Assembly: GCA_030524425.1 (NCBI GenBank)
Contig: JAUNGN010000018.1
Location: 1 to 49,625, forward strand
Direction: 5' to 3'
DNA: 49,625 bases
Source: Clostridia bacterium
GTDB lineage: Bacteria; Bacillota; Clostridia; Lachnospirales; CAG-274
The translations under genes and the position numbers were made by a program. The notes beneath the pieces were generated by a model, which made no database searches, was not told where the DNA came from, and saw only the letters and a list, made by a program, of their open reading frames with translations. Positions 15,997-24,041 of the stretch are shown here, piece after piece (the first letter of the stretch is position 1; each line of letters starts with the position of its first letter).

Positions 15997-17544
15997 ATGG
16001 CTAAAATAAGGAAAATAGAGCCTAAAATACCAAAGGCGGTAAGGCGTAAAAAAGTAGCCGCTTACGCTCGTGTTTCTATGGACACGGAACGTTTAATGCA
16101 TTCGGTTTCTGCACAGATAAGCCGTTACAGCAAGCTCATTCAAAGCAACCCCGAATGGGAATACGCAGGGGTATATGCCGATATGGGTATAAGTGGAACG
16201 GATATTAAACACAGAGATGAAATGCAAAGACTGCTGATAGATTGTGAGGCGGGAAAAATTGACATTGTGCTTACGAAAAGTATTTCGAGATTTGCAAGGA
16301 ATACGGTTGACTTGCTTTCAACAGTTCGACATTTAAAAGATATAGGTGTTGAGGTACGATTTGAAAAAGAAAATATAAGCACCTTTTCAGGAGACGGAGA
16401 GTTAATGCTTTCAATCATAGCGTCTTTTGCACAGGAGGAAAGTCGCTCAATATCAGAAAACTGCAAATGGGGTATAAGGAAAAGATTTCAAACGGGTGAA
16501 GCAGGCGTTTCAAATAAACATATTTTGGGATATTTGTATAACGATAATAAAAATCGATATGAAATTATACCCCATGAGGCTGAAATTGTTAAAAGGATAT
16601 TTGATATGTATATTGAAGGTTGTCCCTTCCGCAGAATTGCCGACAAATTAAATGATGAGGGATTGCTTAACGCTCAAGGTGGTGCGTTTACGGAGCAAGG
16701 AATTAAGGGGATTATTTTAAATGAGGCTTATGCAGGAAATATATTAAGACAAAAAACCTACATAGAAAATCCCATATCCAAGAAAAAATTAAGGAATAAA
16801 GGCGAACTTCCTAAATATCTTATAAGCGACTGCCACGATGCTATAATTGACTGGGAAACCTATGAAAAAGTTCTTGCGGAGATAGAGCGCAGGAAATCAC
16901 TTTTAAATCCCACATATACGTTCACCGGTAAAATAAAATGTGGAATATGCAATAAAAATTATACAAGAGTAAAAAGTATGGTTAAAGGCAAAACCTATGT
17001 ACGTTGGTCTTGCCGCAGCAAAAAACACGGCAACGGCTGTATAAGTACAAACTTCAGAGAAGATTATTTGTATGAAATTTGTTCTGAAATTTTAGAAACA
17101 GACCCCTTTAATGAAACGGTTTTTAACGAAACAGTCAAACAGATAACCGTTCTAAAAAATGGAGATTTGGAATTTTTGATGACTGACGGAGATAAGCGGT
17201 TATGGAAAAATTCCCACTATAATTCAACAAGGCATATATTCTCGGTTACGGATTGTTTTAAAGGGAAAATTATTTGTGAAAACTGTGGAAAGGTATATCA
17301 AAGAATGATTGAAGATAATCACTTGGTTTATTGGTATTGCCCCGGAAAAAAGAAGGGTTCAAACTGCCGCAGTAAAAATTATGCAGATTTTAGACTACGC
17401 ATAATTTCCGAAAATATACTTGGTTTGGATGAGTTTGATGAAAAGTTTTTTTCAGAACAAATTGATTGCATAACAGCCTTAGAGGATGGTAGCCTAAAGT
17501 TTAAATTTTACGGAGGGAGGACGGCAATATGGCAAAAAGCGTAA
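15997..17544 (+). CDS. Large serine recombinase 1
   Basis: The 515-residue protein has an N-terminal resolvase catalytic domain (about 17-160), with the nucleophile Ser in YARVSMD and the conserved ITKSISRFARNTVD and QEESRSISENCKWG blocks. A recombinase domain (about 170-285) follows, then zinc-ribbon segments (CGICNKNY...SCRSKKHGNGC and CENCGKVY...YCPGKKKGSNC). It has a good RBS (AAAGGAGA 15982-15989) for ATG 15997. It overlaps recombinase 2 by 16 bases. Large serine recombinases integrate or excise elements at att sites without host factors. Confidence 0.94.
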   Translation: MAKIRKIEPKIPKAVRRKKVAAYARVSMDTERLMHSVSAQISRYSKLIQSNPEWEYAGVYADMGISGTDIKHRDEMQRLLIDCEAGKIDIVLTKSISRFARNTVDLLSTVRHLKDIGVEVRFEKENISTFSGDGELMLSIIASFAQEESRSISENCKWGIRKRFQTGEAGVSNKHILGYLYNDNKNRYEIIPHEAEIVKRIFDMYIEGCPFRRIADKLNDEGLLNAQGGAFTEQGIKGIILNEAYAGNILRQKTYIENPISKKKLRNKGELPKYLISDCHDAIIDWETYEKVLAEIERRKSLLNPTYTFTGKIKCGICNKNYTRVKSMVKGKTYVRWSCRSKKHGNGCISTNFREDYLYEICSEILETDPFNETVFNETVKQITVLKNGDLEFLMTDGDKRLWKNSHYNSTRHIFSVTDCFKGKIICENCGKVYQRMIEDNHLVYWYCPGKKKGSNCRSKNYADFRLRIISENILGLDEFDEKFFSEQIDCITALEDGSLKFKFYGGRTAIWQKA

Positions 17545-19112
17545 CGACAATACCTGCCACAAAAAACAGATTTACGGCTGCACCAATTAACAGTAAAAAG
17601 AAGCGTAAAGTTGCGGCATACGCTCGTGTCAGCACCGACTTAGAGGACCAGCAGTCAAGCTATGCCGCTCAATGCGATTATTATACAAGCTACATAAAAA
17701 GCCGTGATGATTGGGAGTTTGTCGCTTTATATTCAGATGAGGGTATAAGCGCAACCTCAACCAAGTACAGGGCAGGTTTTAACTCTATGATAGCGGATGC
17801 TCTTGACGGAAAGATTGACCTTATAATCACCAAGTCCGTCAGCCGATTTGCGAGAAACACAGTTGACAGCCTATCGACAATCAGAAAGCTAAAGGATAAC
17901 GGATGCGAGTGTTATTTTGAAAAGGAGAATATTTGGACATTTGACAGCAAGGGAGAACTGCTTATAACCGTAATGTCAAGCCTTGCGCAGGAGGAAAGCC
18001 GTTCAATTTCCGAAAACTGCACATGGGGACAAAGAAAGCGTTTTGCAGATGGCAAGGTAACTGTACCTTTCGGCAGATTTTTGGGTTATGACAGGGGCGA
18101 TGATGGTAATCTTGTTGTAAATGAGGAGCAAGCAAAAATTGTCCGTAAAATATATGGATATTTTTTGCAGGGCAGGTCAACTTATCAAATTTCAAAGCTG
18201 CTGACTGAGCAAGGAATACCCACGCCGGGTGGAAAACAAAAATGGGGCAGAGCCGTTGTCAAATCAATCCTAACAAATGAAAAATACAAGGGCGATGCGC
18301 TTTTGCAAAAGGTTTATACGACAGATTTTTTAACTAAAAAGAAAAAGAAAAACGAGGGAGAAATACCTCAATATTATGTAGAGGGAAATCACGAGGCGAT
18401 TATATCTCCCAAGGTTTTCGACCAAGTGCAAGCACTTATGGAGATAAGAGAACCAATCAAAAGCCGCAACAGTTGTGTAAATATATTTTCAAGCAAAATA
18501 AAATGCGGTGACTGTGGCGGTTGGTACGGCTCTAAAGTTTGGCACTCAAACGATAAATACCGTAGGGTTATATGGCAGTGTAATCATAAATTTGAGGGGG
18601 AAAAATGCAGCACACCTCATTTGGATGAGGAAACCATAAAAAAATTGTTTGTTAGAGCTTTGAATATTTTTTGCAAAGAAAAAAACACTGTTATCTCAGA
18701 GTTTGAAGAAATAATGAATACGGCATTTATTACTGATGAGCTTGAAATTCAAGCGGAAAATTTGAACAACGATATGAATGTGACAATAGAGCTAATTCAA
18801 AAGTGTATAGATGAAAATGCCCACAGAGCTCAAGACCAAACAGAGTATGAAAAACACTATGAAGCTTTAGTAAGCCACCTTGAAAACACAAAATCAGAGC
18901 TTGAAAGAATACAGGCAGAAATCATAAATAAACAAGCTCAAAAGCAGATGATGGAAAACTTTATAAAAACACTTAAATCATTACCGGAGCTTGTGGATTA
19001 TTTTGATGAGGGAGCTTGGTACGCTTTATGTGAATACATAACGGTTTACAGCAAAAATGATGTTAGGGTTATGTTTAGAAATGGCGTTGAAATTTCAATA
19101 GAAAACATATAA
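17529..19112 (+). CDS. Large serine recombinase 2
   Basis: The 527-residue paralogue of the preceding protein has a resolvase domain (YARVSTDLEDQQSSYAAQ, ITKSVSRFARNTVDSLSTIRKL, LAQEESRSISENCTWG), a recombinase domain, a zinc ribbon (KCGDCGGWYGSK...WQCNHKFEGEKC) and a long coiled-coil (about 400-480). The second start lies inside gene 1. Two recombinases of this kind, both apparently intact, often act together. The gene ends 90 bases from a broken chromosomal gene, so this is the right end of the element. Confidence 0.94.
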   Translation: MAKSVTTIPATKNRFTAAPINSKKKRKVAAYARVSTDLEDQQSSYAAQCDYYTSYIKSRDDWEFVALYSDEGISATSTKYRAGFNSMIADALDGKIDLIITKSVSRFARNTVDSLSTIRKLKDNGCECYFEKENIWTFDSKGELLITVMSSLAQEESRSISENCTWGQRKRFADGKVTVPFGRFLGYDRGDDGNLVVNEEQAKIVRKIYGYFLQGRSTYQISKLLTEQGIPTPGGKQKWGRAVVKSILTNEKYKGDALLQKVYTTDFLTKKKKKNEGEIPQYYVEGNHEAIISPKVFDQVQALMEIREPIKSRNSCVNIFSSKIKCGDCGGWYGSKVWHSNDKYRRVIWQCNHKFEGEKCSTPHLDEETIKKLFVRALNIFCKEKNTVISEFEEIMNTAFITDELEIQAENLNNDMNVTIELIQKCIDENAHRAQDQTEYEKHYEALVSHLENTKSELERIQAEIINKQAQKQMMENFIKTLKSLPELVDYFDEGAWYALCEYITVYSKNDVRVMFRNGVEISIENI

Positions 19113-19121
19113 AATACAAAC

Positions 19122-19154
19122 AGGCGCTTCACGGCAATGTGGGGCGCTTTTTTT
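19122..19154 (+). terminator. Terminator after serine recombinases
   Basis: There is an 11-bp stem with three wobbles (19122-19132 with 19139-19149) and a 7-T tail. It is the last feature before the element/chromosome junction. Confidence 0.8.
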
Positions 19155-19155
19155 G

Positions 19156-19187
19156 AAATTTGAACCTGCTGCTCCCAAATTTGAACC
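19156..19187 (+). repeat. Direct repeat at element end, candidate recombinase att site
   Basis: AAATTTGAACC occurs at 19156-19166 and again at 19177-19187, 21 bases apart, matching 12 of 13 when extended. It lies between the recombinase terminator and the point where chromosomal amidase sequence begins, where a right attachment site would be expected. Confidence 0.5.
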
Positions 19188-19205
19188 CGTAAATATGAAA
19201 AATAA

Positions 19206-19748
19206 AATTGTATCAAAATCGTCTACTACATAGATCCGGGTCATGGCGGAACAAATCCCGGTGCAATTGGTATAAACGGATTAAATGAGTCTGAGGTAAC
19301 TTTAGATGTGGCTTTAAGAACAGGAAGACTTTTACAGGCTGAAGGGTATACGGTAAACTATTCCAGAACCTCAGATGTAAATGTCAGTCTTTCTGAAAGG
19401 GCGAGAATGGCAAATGAGTGGGGAGCTGACTATTTTGTCAGTATCCACTGCAATTCAAATGTGAACCCAATTTATACGGGAACAGAAACCTTTTTTTATA
19501 GAGAAGGCAGTGTTGCTGAGGATTTTGCTTTGGTAGTTAATACTGCTCTTGTGGAAGAAATAAACACTAAGGATTTAGGTATATTTTCTGCTAATTTTGC
19601 GGTTTTAAGGCTGACAAGAATGCCCGCAATATTAGTTGAGCTTGCTTTTTTAAGTAATCCTGCGGAAGCTGAATTGCTGGCAACTGACAGTTTCAGACAA
19701 CGCTGTGCAATAGGTATATCAAGAGGTATTATTGGGTTTACCAGTTAA
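19206..19748 (+). pseudogene. N-acetylmuramoyl-L-alanine amidase (Amidase_3), 5' end missing
   Basis: From 19206 the frame encodes almost the whole zinc amidase domain: IDPGHGG with the first zinc His, the Glu in NESEVTLDVA, SIHCNS with the second His, and the catalytic Glu in LVELAFLSN. There is no usable start: an in-frame TAA stands at 19203-19205 and the first GTG (19308) would remove DPGHGG. The missing part is the N-terminus and signal peptide, and the break falls 90 bases after the serine recombinases. The gene has therefore been split by insertion of the element. Excision could restore it if the other half lies at the element's left end outside the window. Confidence 0.85.
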
Positions 19749-19753
19749 ATAAA

Positions 19754-19772
19754 GGGAGACCATAGGTCTCCC
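19754..19772 (-). terminator. Hairpin terminator downstream of methionine synthase
   Basis: There is a perfect 8-bp palindromic stem GGGAGACC/GGTCTCCC (19754-19761 with 19765-19772) with a 3-nt loop. On the minus strand it is followed by TTTATTTAA, serving the methionine synthase gene; on the plus strand only A residues follow. Confidence 0.65.
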
Positions 19773-19788
19773 AAAAAAATTAAAAATC

Positions 19789-22143
19789 TTAACCAAGAAC
19801 TTCTTTTGCAATGTCTACAGACTGCTTTGCATCTTTTGAATAATAATCAGCGTCTATTTTTTCTGCATATTCAGGTGTTAAAACCGCACCTCCTACCATA
19901 ATTTTACAGTCACAGTTATTAGATCTTAAAAGCTTAATCGTATCAGCCATAGAACCTAATGTTGTGGTCATTAGAGCACTAAGTCCCACAAGATGGCAGT
20001 CATTTTCCTGTACTGCATTTAGTACTGATTCATATTCAACATCCTTTCCTAAATCTATAACATCATAGCCATAGTTTTCAAGAAGTACTTTTACAATATT
20101 TTTACCAATATCGTGAACATCTCCCTTAACGGTAGCAATAACGATTTTGCCTTTACTTATACTGTTGTCACTGTTTTTAGCCATATTAGCCTTTAATACC
20201 TCAAATGCCTCCTGGGCAACTCCTGCTGAAAGTATAAGCTGAGGGAGGAATATTTTGCCTGCTTCAAATTCAGCACCTGCCTTATCAAGAGCAGGTATAA
20301 TTATTTGATTAATTATTTCCATAGCATCCATTGTTTCAAGAAGCTTTGATGTTATGGATTTGGCATCTCCTTTAAGACCTTTTTCAATAGCAAACTCAAG
20401 AGTATGATCCTTTGAAGATGTTGTTTTGATTTCTGCTGTTGTATTTCCATAGTTCTCTATAAATTCCGTTGAATTTTTATCATGGCAGGCAAGCAATCTG
20501 TAGGCTCTGACCGCACCTGTCATTGATGCCACATTAGGGTTGATAATAGGCAGGTCAAGACCTTTCATAAGTGCCATTGATAAAAATGTTCTGTTAATTA
20601 ACTCACGGTTTGGCAAACCAAATGAAATATTTGATACGCCCAATACGGTTCTTAATCCTAACTCATTTTTTACTCTTTCAAGGGCGTTTAATGTTTCAAG
20701 AACAGCTTCCTGTTCTGCTGAGGCTGTAAGGGTTAAACAGTCAATATAAATGTCCTCTTTGCGGATACCATAGGAGAGGGCTGTATTCATTATTTTTTTG
20801 GCAATTTCAAATCTCTTGTCTGCCTCTTTTGGTATACCGTCCTTATCGAGAGTAAGTCCTAAGACAGCACCCCCGTATTTTTTAACTAAGGGTAGAATTT
20901 TTGACATAGTTTCATCTTCACCGTTTACGGAATTTACTAACGGCTTACCATTGTAAACCCTTAGAGCAGCCTCCAATACTTCAGGAATGGTTGAATCAAT
21001 CTGTAAAGGTACATCAACAACTCCCTGAACTGCTTTTAAAACCTTTACCATCATTTCCTTTTCGTCAATATCGGGTAAACCTACATTAACATCGAGAATT
21101 TCAGCACCGCCCTGAACCTGTTCAATAGCCTGTCCGAGTATATAATCAATATTATTGTCAATTAATGCCTGCTTAAAAAGCTTTTTGCCTGTAGGATTAA
21201 TTCTTTCACCGATAATTCTTGGCTGATTAATAACCACAGTTAATGTAGGAGAGCATATTGCAGCCGGAATTTGTTTTTTTTCTGCAGCCGGTTTAACGTC
21301 TGAAAGGGCTGCAGCCGTAGTTTTGATATAATCGGGTGTTGTACCGCAGCAGCCCCCCACAATTCTTATGCCGTATTTGTTCATGGCAAGTATATATTCT
21401 GCAAATTCTTCGGGAGTTACGTTATACTCATTTGTTACAGGGTCAGGTAATCCTGCATTTGGTTTTATAACAATAGGAAGATTAGTCCACTTTGAGAGTT
21501 CTTCAATAATAGGCAAAAGCTCTTTCGGTCCGAGTGAACAGTTGACTCCAATTGCATCAACGCCTAACCCCTCCAAAGTAAGCGCCATAGAAGAAATTGA
21601 ACAGCCTGTAAATGTTCTCATATTTTCTTCAAAGGTCATTGTAACAATAATTGGCTTATTGCTGTTTTCCTTAGCTGCCAATACACCTGCTTTAACTTCA
21701 TAAAGATCCGTCATTGTTTCAAATACTATTATGTCAGCATCTTTACCTGCCATTATTTGCTCTTTAAATATTTCATATGCTTCTTCAAATTTTAGTGTAC
21801 CTGTTGGTTCTAAAAGCTGACCTATTGGTCCTATATCAAGAGCAGCAAAGGCATTTGTATCTTTACATGCTTTTTTTGCATTGCTTATGCCTGCTGAAAT
21901 TACTTCATTTACGGAATAACCACAGTCAGCAAGCTTATAACTGTTAGCACCGAATGTGTTTGCATAAATTATGTCAGCACCTGCAGCTATATAGCTTTTG
22001 TGGATATTTACTATTTTATCAGGCTCGGTTATTCCCAGTAATTCGGGTATACCTCCTACTTTTAACCCCTGTGACTGGAGCATTGTACCCATGGCTCCGT
22101 CTAATATAATATAATCCTTGTTTAATAATTTTTTAAAATCCAC
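19789..22143 (-). CDS. metH: Cobalamin-dependent methionine synthase, core subunit
   Basis: The 784-residue protein transfers the methyl group of methyltetrahydrofolate to homocysteine through cobalamin. The order is a homocysteine-binding barrel with zinc ligands C202, C265 and C266 (GVNCSLGP and GGCCGT), a pterin-binding domain (RIIGERINPTG at about 310), and a cobalamin-binding cap and Rossmann domain with the DVHDIG cobalt-ligand His near residue 676. It lacks the C-terminal SAM-binding reactivation domain of long MetH. That domain is supplied by the gene just upstream, overlapping by 11 bases. This split form is usual in anaerobic Firmicutes and Thermotoga. Confidence 0.95.
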   Translation of the reverse strand: MDFKKLLNKDYIILDGAMGTMLQSQGLKVGGIPELLGITEPDKIVNIHKSYIAAGADIIYANTFGANSYKLADCGYSVNEVISAGISNAKKACKDTNAFAALDIGPIGQLLEPTGTLKFEEAYEIFKEQIMAGKDADIIVFETMTDLYEVKAGVLAAKENSNKPIIVTMTFEENMRTFTGCSISSMALTLEGLGVDAIGVNCSLGPKELLPIIEELSKWTNLPIVIKPNAGLPDPVTNEYNVTPEEFAEYILAMNKYGIRIVGGCCGTTPDYIKTTAAALSDVKPAAEKKQIPAAICSPTLTVVINQPRIIGERINPTGKKLFKQALIDNNIDYILGQAIEQVQGGAEILDVNVGLPDIDEKEMMVKVLKAVQGVVDVPLQIDSTIPEVLEAALRVYNGKPLVNSVNGEDETMSKILPLVKKYGGAVLGLTLDKDGIPKEADKRFEIAKKIMNTALSYGIRKEDIYIDCLTLTASAEQEAVLETLNALERVKNELGLRTVLGVSNISFGLPNRELINRTFLSMALMKGLDLPIINPNVASMTGAVRAYRLLACHDKNSTEFIENYGNTTAEIKTTSSKDHTLEFAIEKGLKGDAKSITSKLLETMDAMEIINQIIIPALDKAGAEFEAGKIFLPQLILSAGVAQEAFEVLKANMAKNSDNSISKGKIVIATVKGDVHDIGKNIVKVLLENYGYDVIDLGKDVEYESVLNAVQENDCHLVGLSALMTTTLGSMADTIKLLRSNNCDCKIMVGGAVLTPEYAEKIDADYYSKDAKQSVDIAKEVLG

Positions 22144-22807
22144 AGTGTAATCCTCTCTTTCTGTATTGACAGGTTTTATTCATGCTGCATATAGCACAGC
22201 CTCTTTTTTTCTGAGGCAGGGGACTGTCAGAAACACCTATTATGGCAGTAACAGATTTTCTTGGTATAAGTATGTTGCTGTCTGTAACTGTAAGACCAAT
22301 TTGCTTATCTGCATTTATTGTTTTAATAAAGCTTTTTTGTATTGATATTGGTAAATCACCGTATCCCGGAGAGAATCTCCATGTCATATTTTTTATATCT
22401 AATTCTTTTCTTATAACTGATTCTGCTTCGTTGCATAACTGCTCAATCATTGTGCTTGCCATTGCATCGGTTATAAGTGCTGAAGTCATATCGGTTATGT
22501 TTAATCTGCTTATAAGCCTGTCTGCATTATCAGACAGGGTGCATGCCATTAAAACAGCCTTATTACAATCTTCTAAGTGATTGTAAATAGATTTGCCTGA
22601 TAAGGTAAGGTCTGTATTTAAAATTTTTATATTTTCGCTGCTTTTTTCTATATCAAATATTTTGTAGCAATATCTTAGCTTTGCTGAATTTATAAGGTTT
22701 TTTTCGCAAGTATTCAGCAGGGAGGAAATATTATCAATATTAATGTTCTTTTTATACCCCATATATCTCAGGGCTTCATCAATATTAATTTTTTCAATTT
22801 TTATCAT
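22133..22807 (-). CDS. Methionine synthase reactivation-domain protein
   Basis: The 224-residue protein corresponds to the Met_synt_B12 activation domain made as a separate polypeptide. RFSPGYGDLPI is the signature of the SAM/cobalamin reactivation domain. The C-terminus carries CAICSMNKTCQYR, a Cys cluster typical of these stand-alone versions. It would reduce and remethylate oxidised cobalamin on the core subunit using SAM. It is the first gene of the minus-strand operon and its stop overlaps the metH start, so subunit synthesis is coupled. Confidence 0.88.
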   Translation of the reverse strand: MIKIEKINIDEALRYMGYKKNINIDNISSLLNTCEKNLINSAKLRYCYKIFDIEKSSENIKILNTDLTLSGKSIYNHLEDCNKAVLMACTLSDNADRLISRLNITDMTSALITDAMASTMIEQLCNEAESVIRKELDIKNMTWRFSPGYGDLPISIQKSFIKTINADKQIGLTVTDSNILIPRKSVTAIIGVSDSPLPQKKRGCAICSMNKTCQYRKRGLHCGF

Positions 22808-22904
22808 TTAATCACATCCTGGTTTTTGGGTATCGTAAACCGTACAGACAGCTTATTTTTTTTATTATTTCATAAATCTTATGATGCAATGCTCTGCTTT
22901 GCTA

Positions 22905-23060
22905 AGGATAAGTTACATTACAGGAAGTTAAAACTTCCTGTTGCTGTGTTCGCTCTGCTTCCACCGCTGCACTGCCTTGCAGGGTAATGTAACCACCTCT
23001 GCTGACGCCCCGGTAACTTTTCGAGCAAAAATGAAAGCTTGCTTTCGTTTTGCTTCCCAT
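22905..23060. other. Structured GC-richer intergenic element
   Basis: This lies between the divergent metH partner gene and pheA. It contains a perfect 20-bp palindrome (22921-22940, arms CAGGAAGTT and AACTTCCTG), a 10-bp long-range inverted repeat (22912-22921 with 22984-22993) enclosing it, and a GCAAAA/GAAAGC hairpin (about 23023-23052). It is markedly richer in G+C than its flanks. It could be a 5' leader of the metH operon (minus strand), an RNA, or a repetitive MITE-like insertion. I see no SAM-I (AUGAAACC) or cobalamin-box signature. Confidence 0.55.
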
Positions 23061-23102
23061 AAATTACATTATAGCACATTTAAAATTAAAGGTAAATAAT
23101 AA

Positions 23103-23131
23103 TTGTATTAATTTGAAATTTGTGGTATAGT
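23103..23131 (+). promoter_or_regulatory. Sigma-A-type promoter for pheA
   Basis: TTGTAT at 23103-23108, a 17-base spacer and TATAGT at 23126-23131, 35 bases before the pheA start codon. Confidence 0.7.
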
Positions 23132-23165
23132 ATGAATAGAAAATTGAAGTAATAGGAGAAAATTT

Positions 23166-23999
23166 ATGAAGGTTGGTTATTTAGGTCCCAAAGGTACTTT
23201 TACTGAAGAAGCGGCTCGAATTTTGGCTAAGGGAAATGAGCTTATTCCGTATCATAGTTTTTTTGATGCATTGAAGGCTGTTGCTGATGATGAGATTGAT
23301 GAGGCGGTTGTTGCTTTTGAAAATTCTATTGAAGGTGTGGTTAATATGACCATTGACAGTTTAGCCTTTGATGTTGATTTATATATTCAGGAGCTGTTGA
23401 TTATGCCTATTGAGCAGTGTCTAATTGCAAAAAAAGGTACAGATATTTCAAGTATAAAGAAGATTATGTCACATTCTCATGCAATTCCTCAGTGCAAAAA
23501 CTTTATAAATGCCAATTTGTCAAAGGCTGAGTCTGAAACAAAAGCCTCCACAGCAGGTGCAATAAAGGCTGTGGCTGAGGGTGAGGATAATATTGCCGGT
23601 ATCGGTGCAAGATGTGCTGCTGAACTGTACGGACTTGAGGTAATTGCGGAAGGTATACAGGATACTAATGATAACTTTACGGAATTTGCAAGGGTTTCTA
23701 AAAATAAATCACTGAATTATATTAACGGAAATAAGGTTACTATTTGTTTTTCCACTGTTGATGAGCCTGGTGCCCTGCTTAAGCTTTTGGATATATTTTC
23801 AATATATGATATAAATATGTCTAAGATTTTCTCAAGACCAATGAGAAATAAACCATTGGAATACATATTTATAATAGATTTGGATGTTAATAATAACTCT
23901 GATGATTTTAAGGCTGCCATAAAGCTTTTGGAGAGGAAAACTGCATTTTGTAAAAATTTGGGATGTTACAGTGTTGTTGATAAAAGATTGAAAAAGTAA
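23166..23999 (+). CDS. pheA: Prephenate dehydratase
   Basis: The 277-residue monofunctional enzyme converts prephenate to phenylpyruvate in phenylalanine synthesis. It has a periplasmic-binding-fold catalytic domain (1-180; GPKGTFTEEAA, ENSIEG) and a C-terminal ACT domain (about 195-270; GALLKLL). Two signature positions depart from the usual family form: the catalytic block reads NFTEF where N-x-TRF is normal, and the ACT phenylalanine-binding ESRP motif reads FSRP. The catalytic Thr is kept. Regulation by phenylalanine may therefore be altered. It has its own promoter and a GGAGA near 23154-23159. Confidence 0.93.
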   Translation: MKVGYLGPKGTFTEEAARILAKGNELIPYHSFFDALKAVADDEIDEAVVAFENSIEGVVNMTIDSLAFDVDLYIQELLIMPIEQCLIAKKGTDISSIKKIMSHSHAIPQCKNFINANLSKAESETKASTAGAIKAVAEGEDNIAGIGARCAAELYGLEVIAEGIQDTNDNFTEFARVSKNKSLNYINGNKVTICFSTVDEPGALLKLLDIFSIYDINMSKIFSRPMRNKPLEYIFIIDLDVNNNSDDFKAAIKLLERKTAFCKNLGCYSVVDKRLKK

Positions 24000-24016
24000 T
24001 TAGTCTGTGCTATAAT
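23988..24016 (+). promoter_or_regulatory. Promoter for the DHH phosphodiesterase operon
   Basis: TTGAAA at 23988-23993, a 17-base spacer and TATAAT at 24011-24016. It overlaps the last codons of pheA. Confidence 0.7.
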
Positions 24017-24041
24017 TGTTCGTAGTAGAGGAGATGTTTCT

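Noticed and set aside
22808..23165. SAM-I or cobalamin riboswitch upstream of the metH operon
   Set aside because: The diagnostic core sequences of both classes are absent on either strand; kept only as an unclassified structured element.
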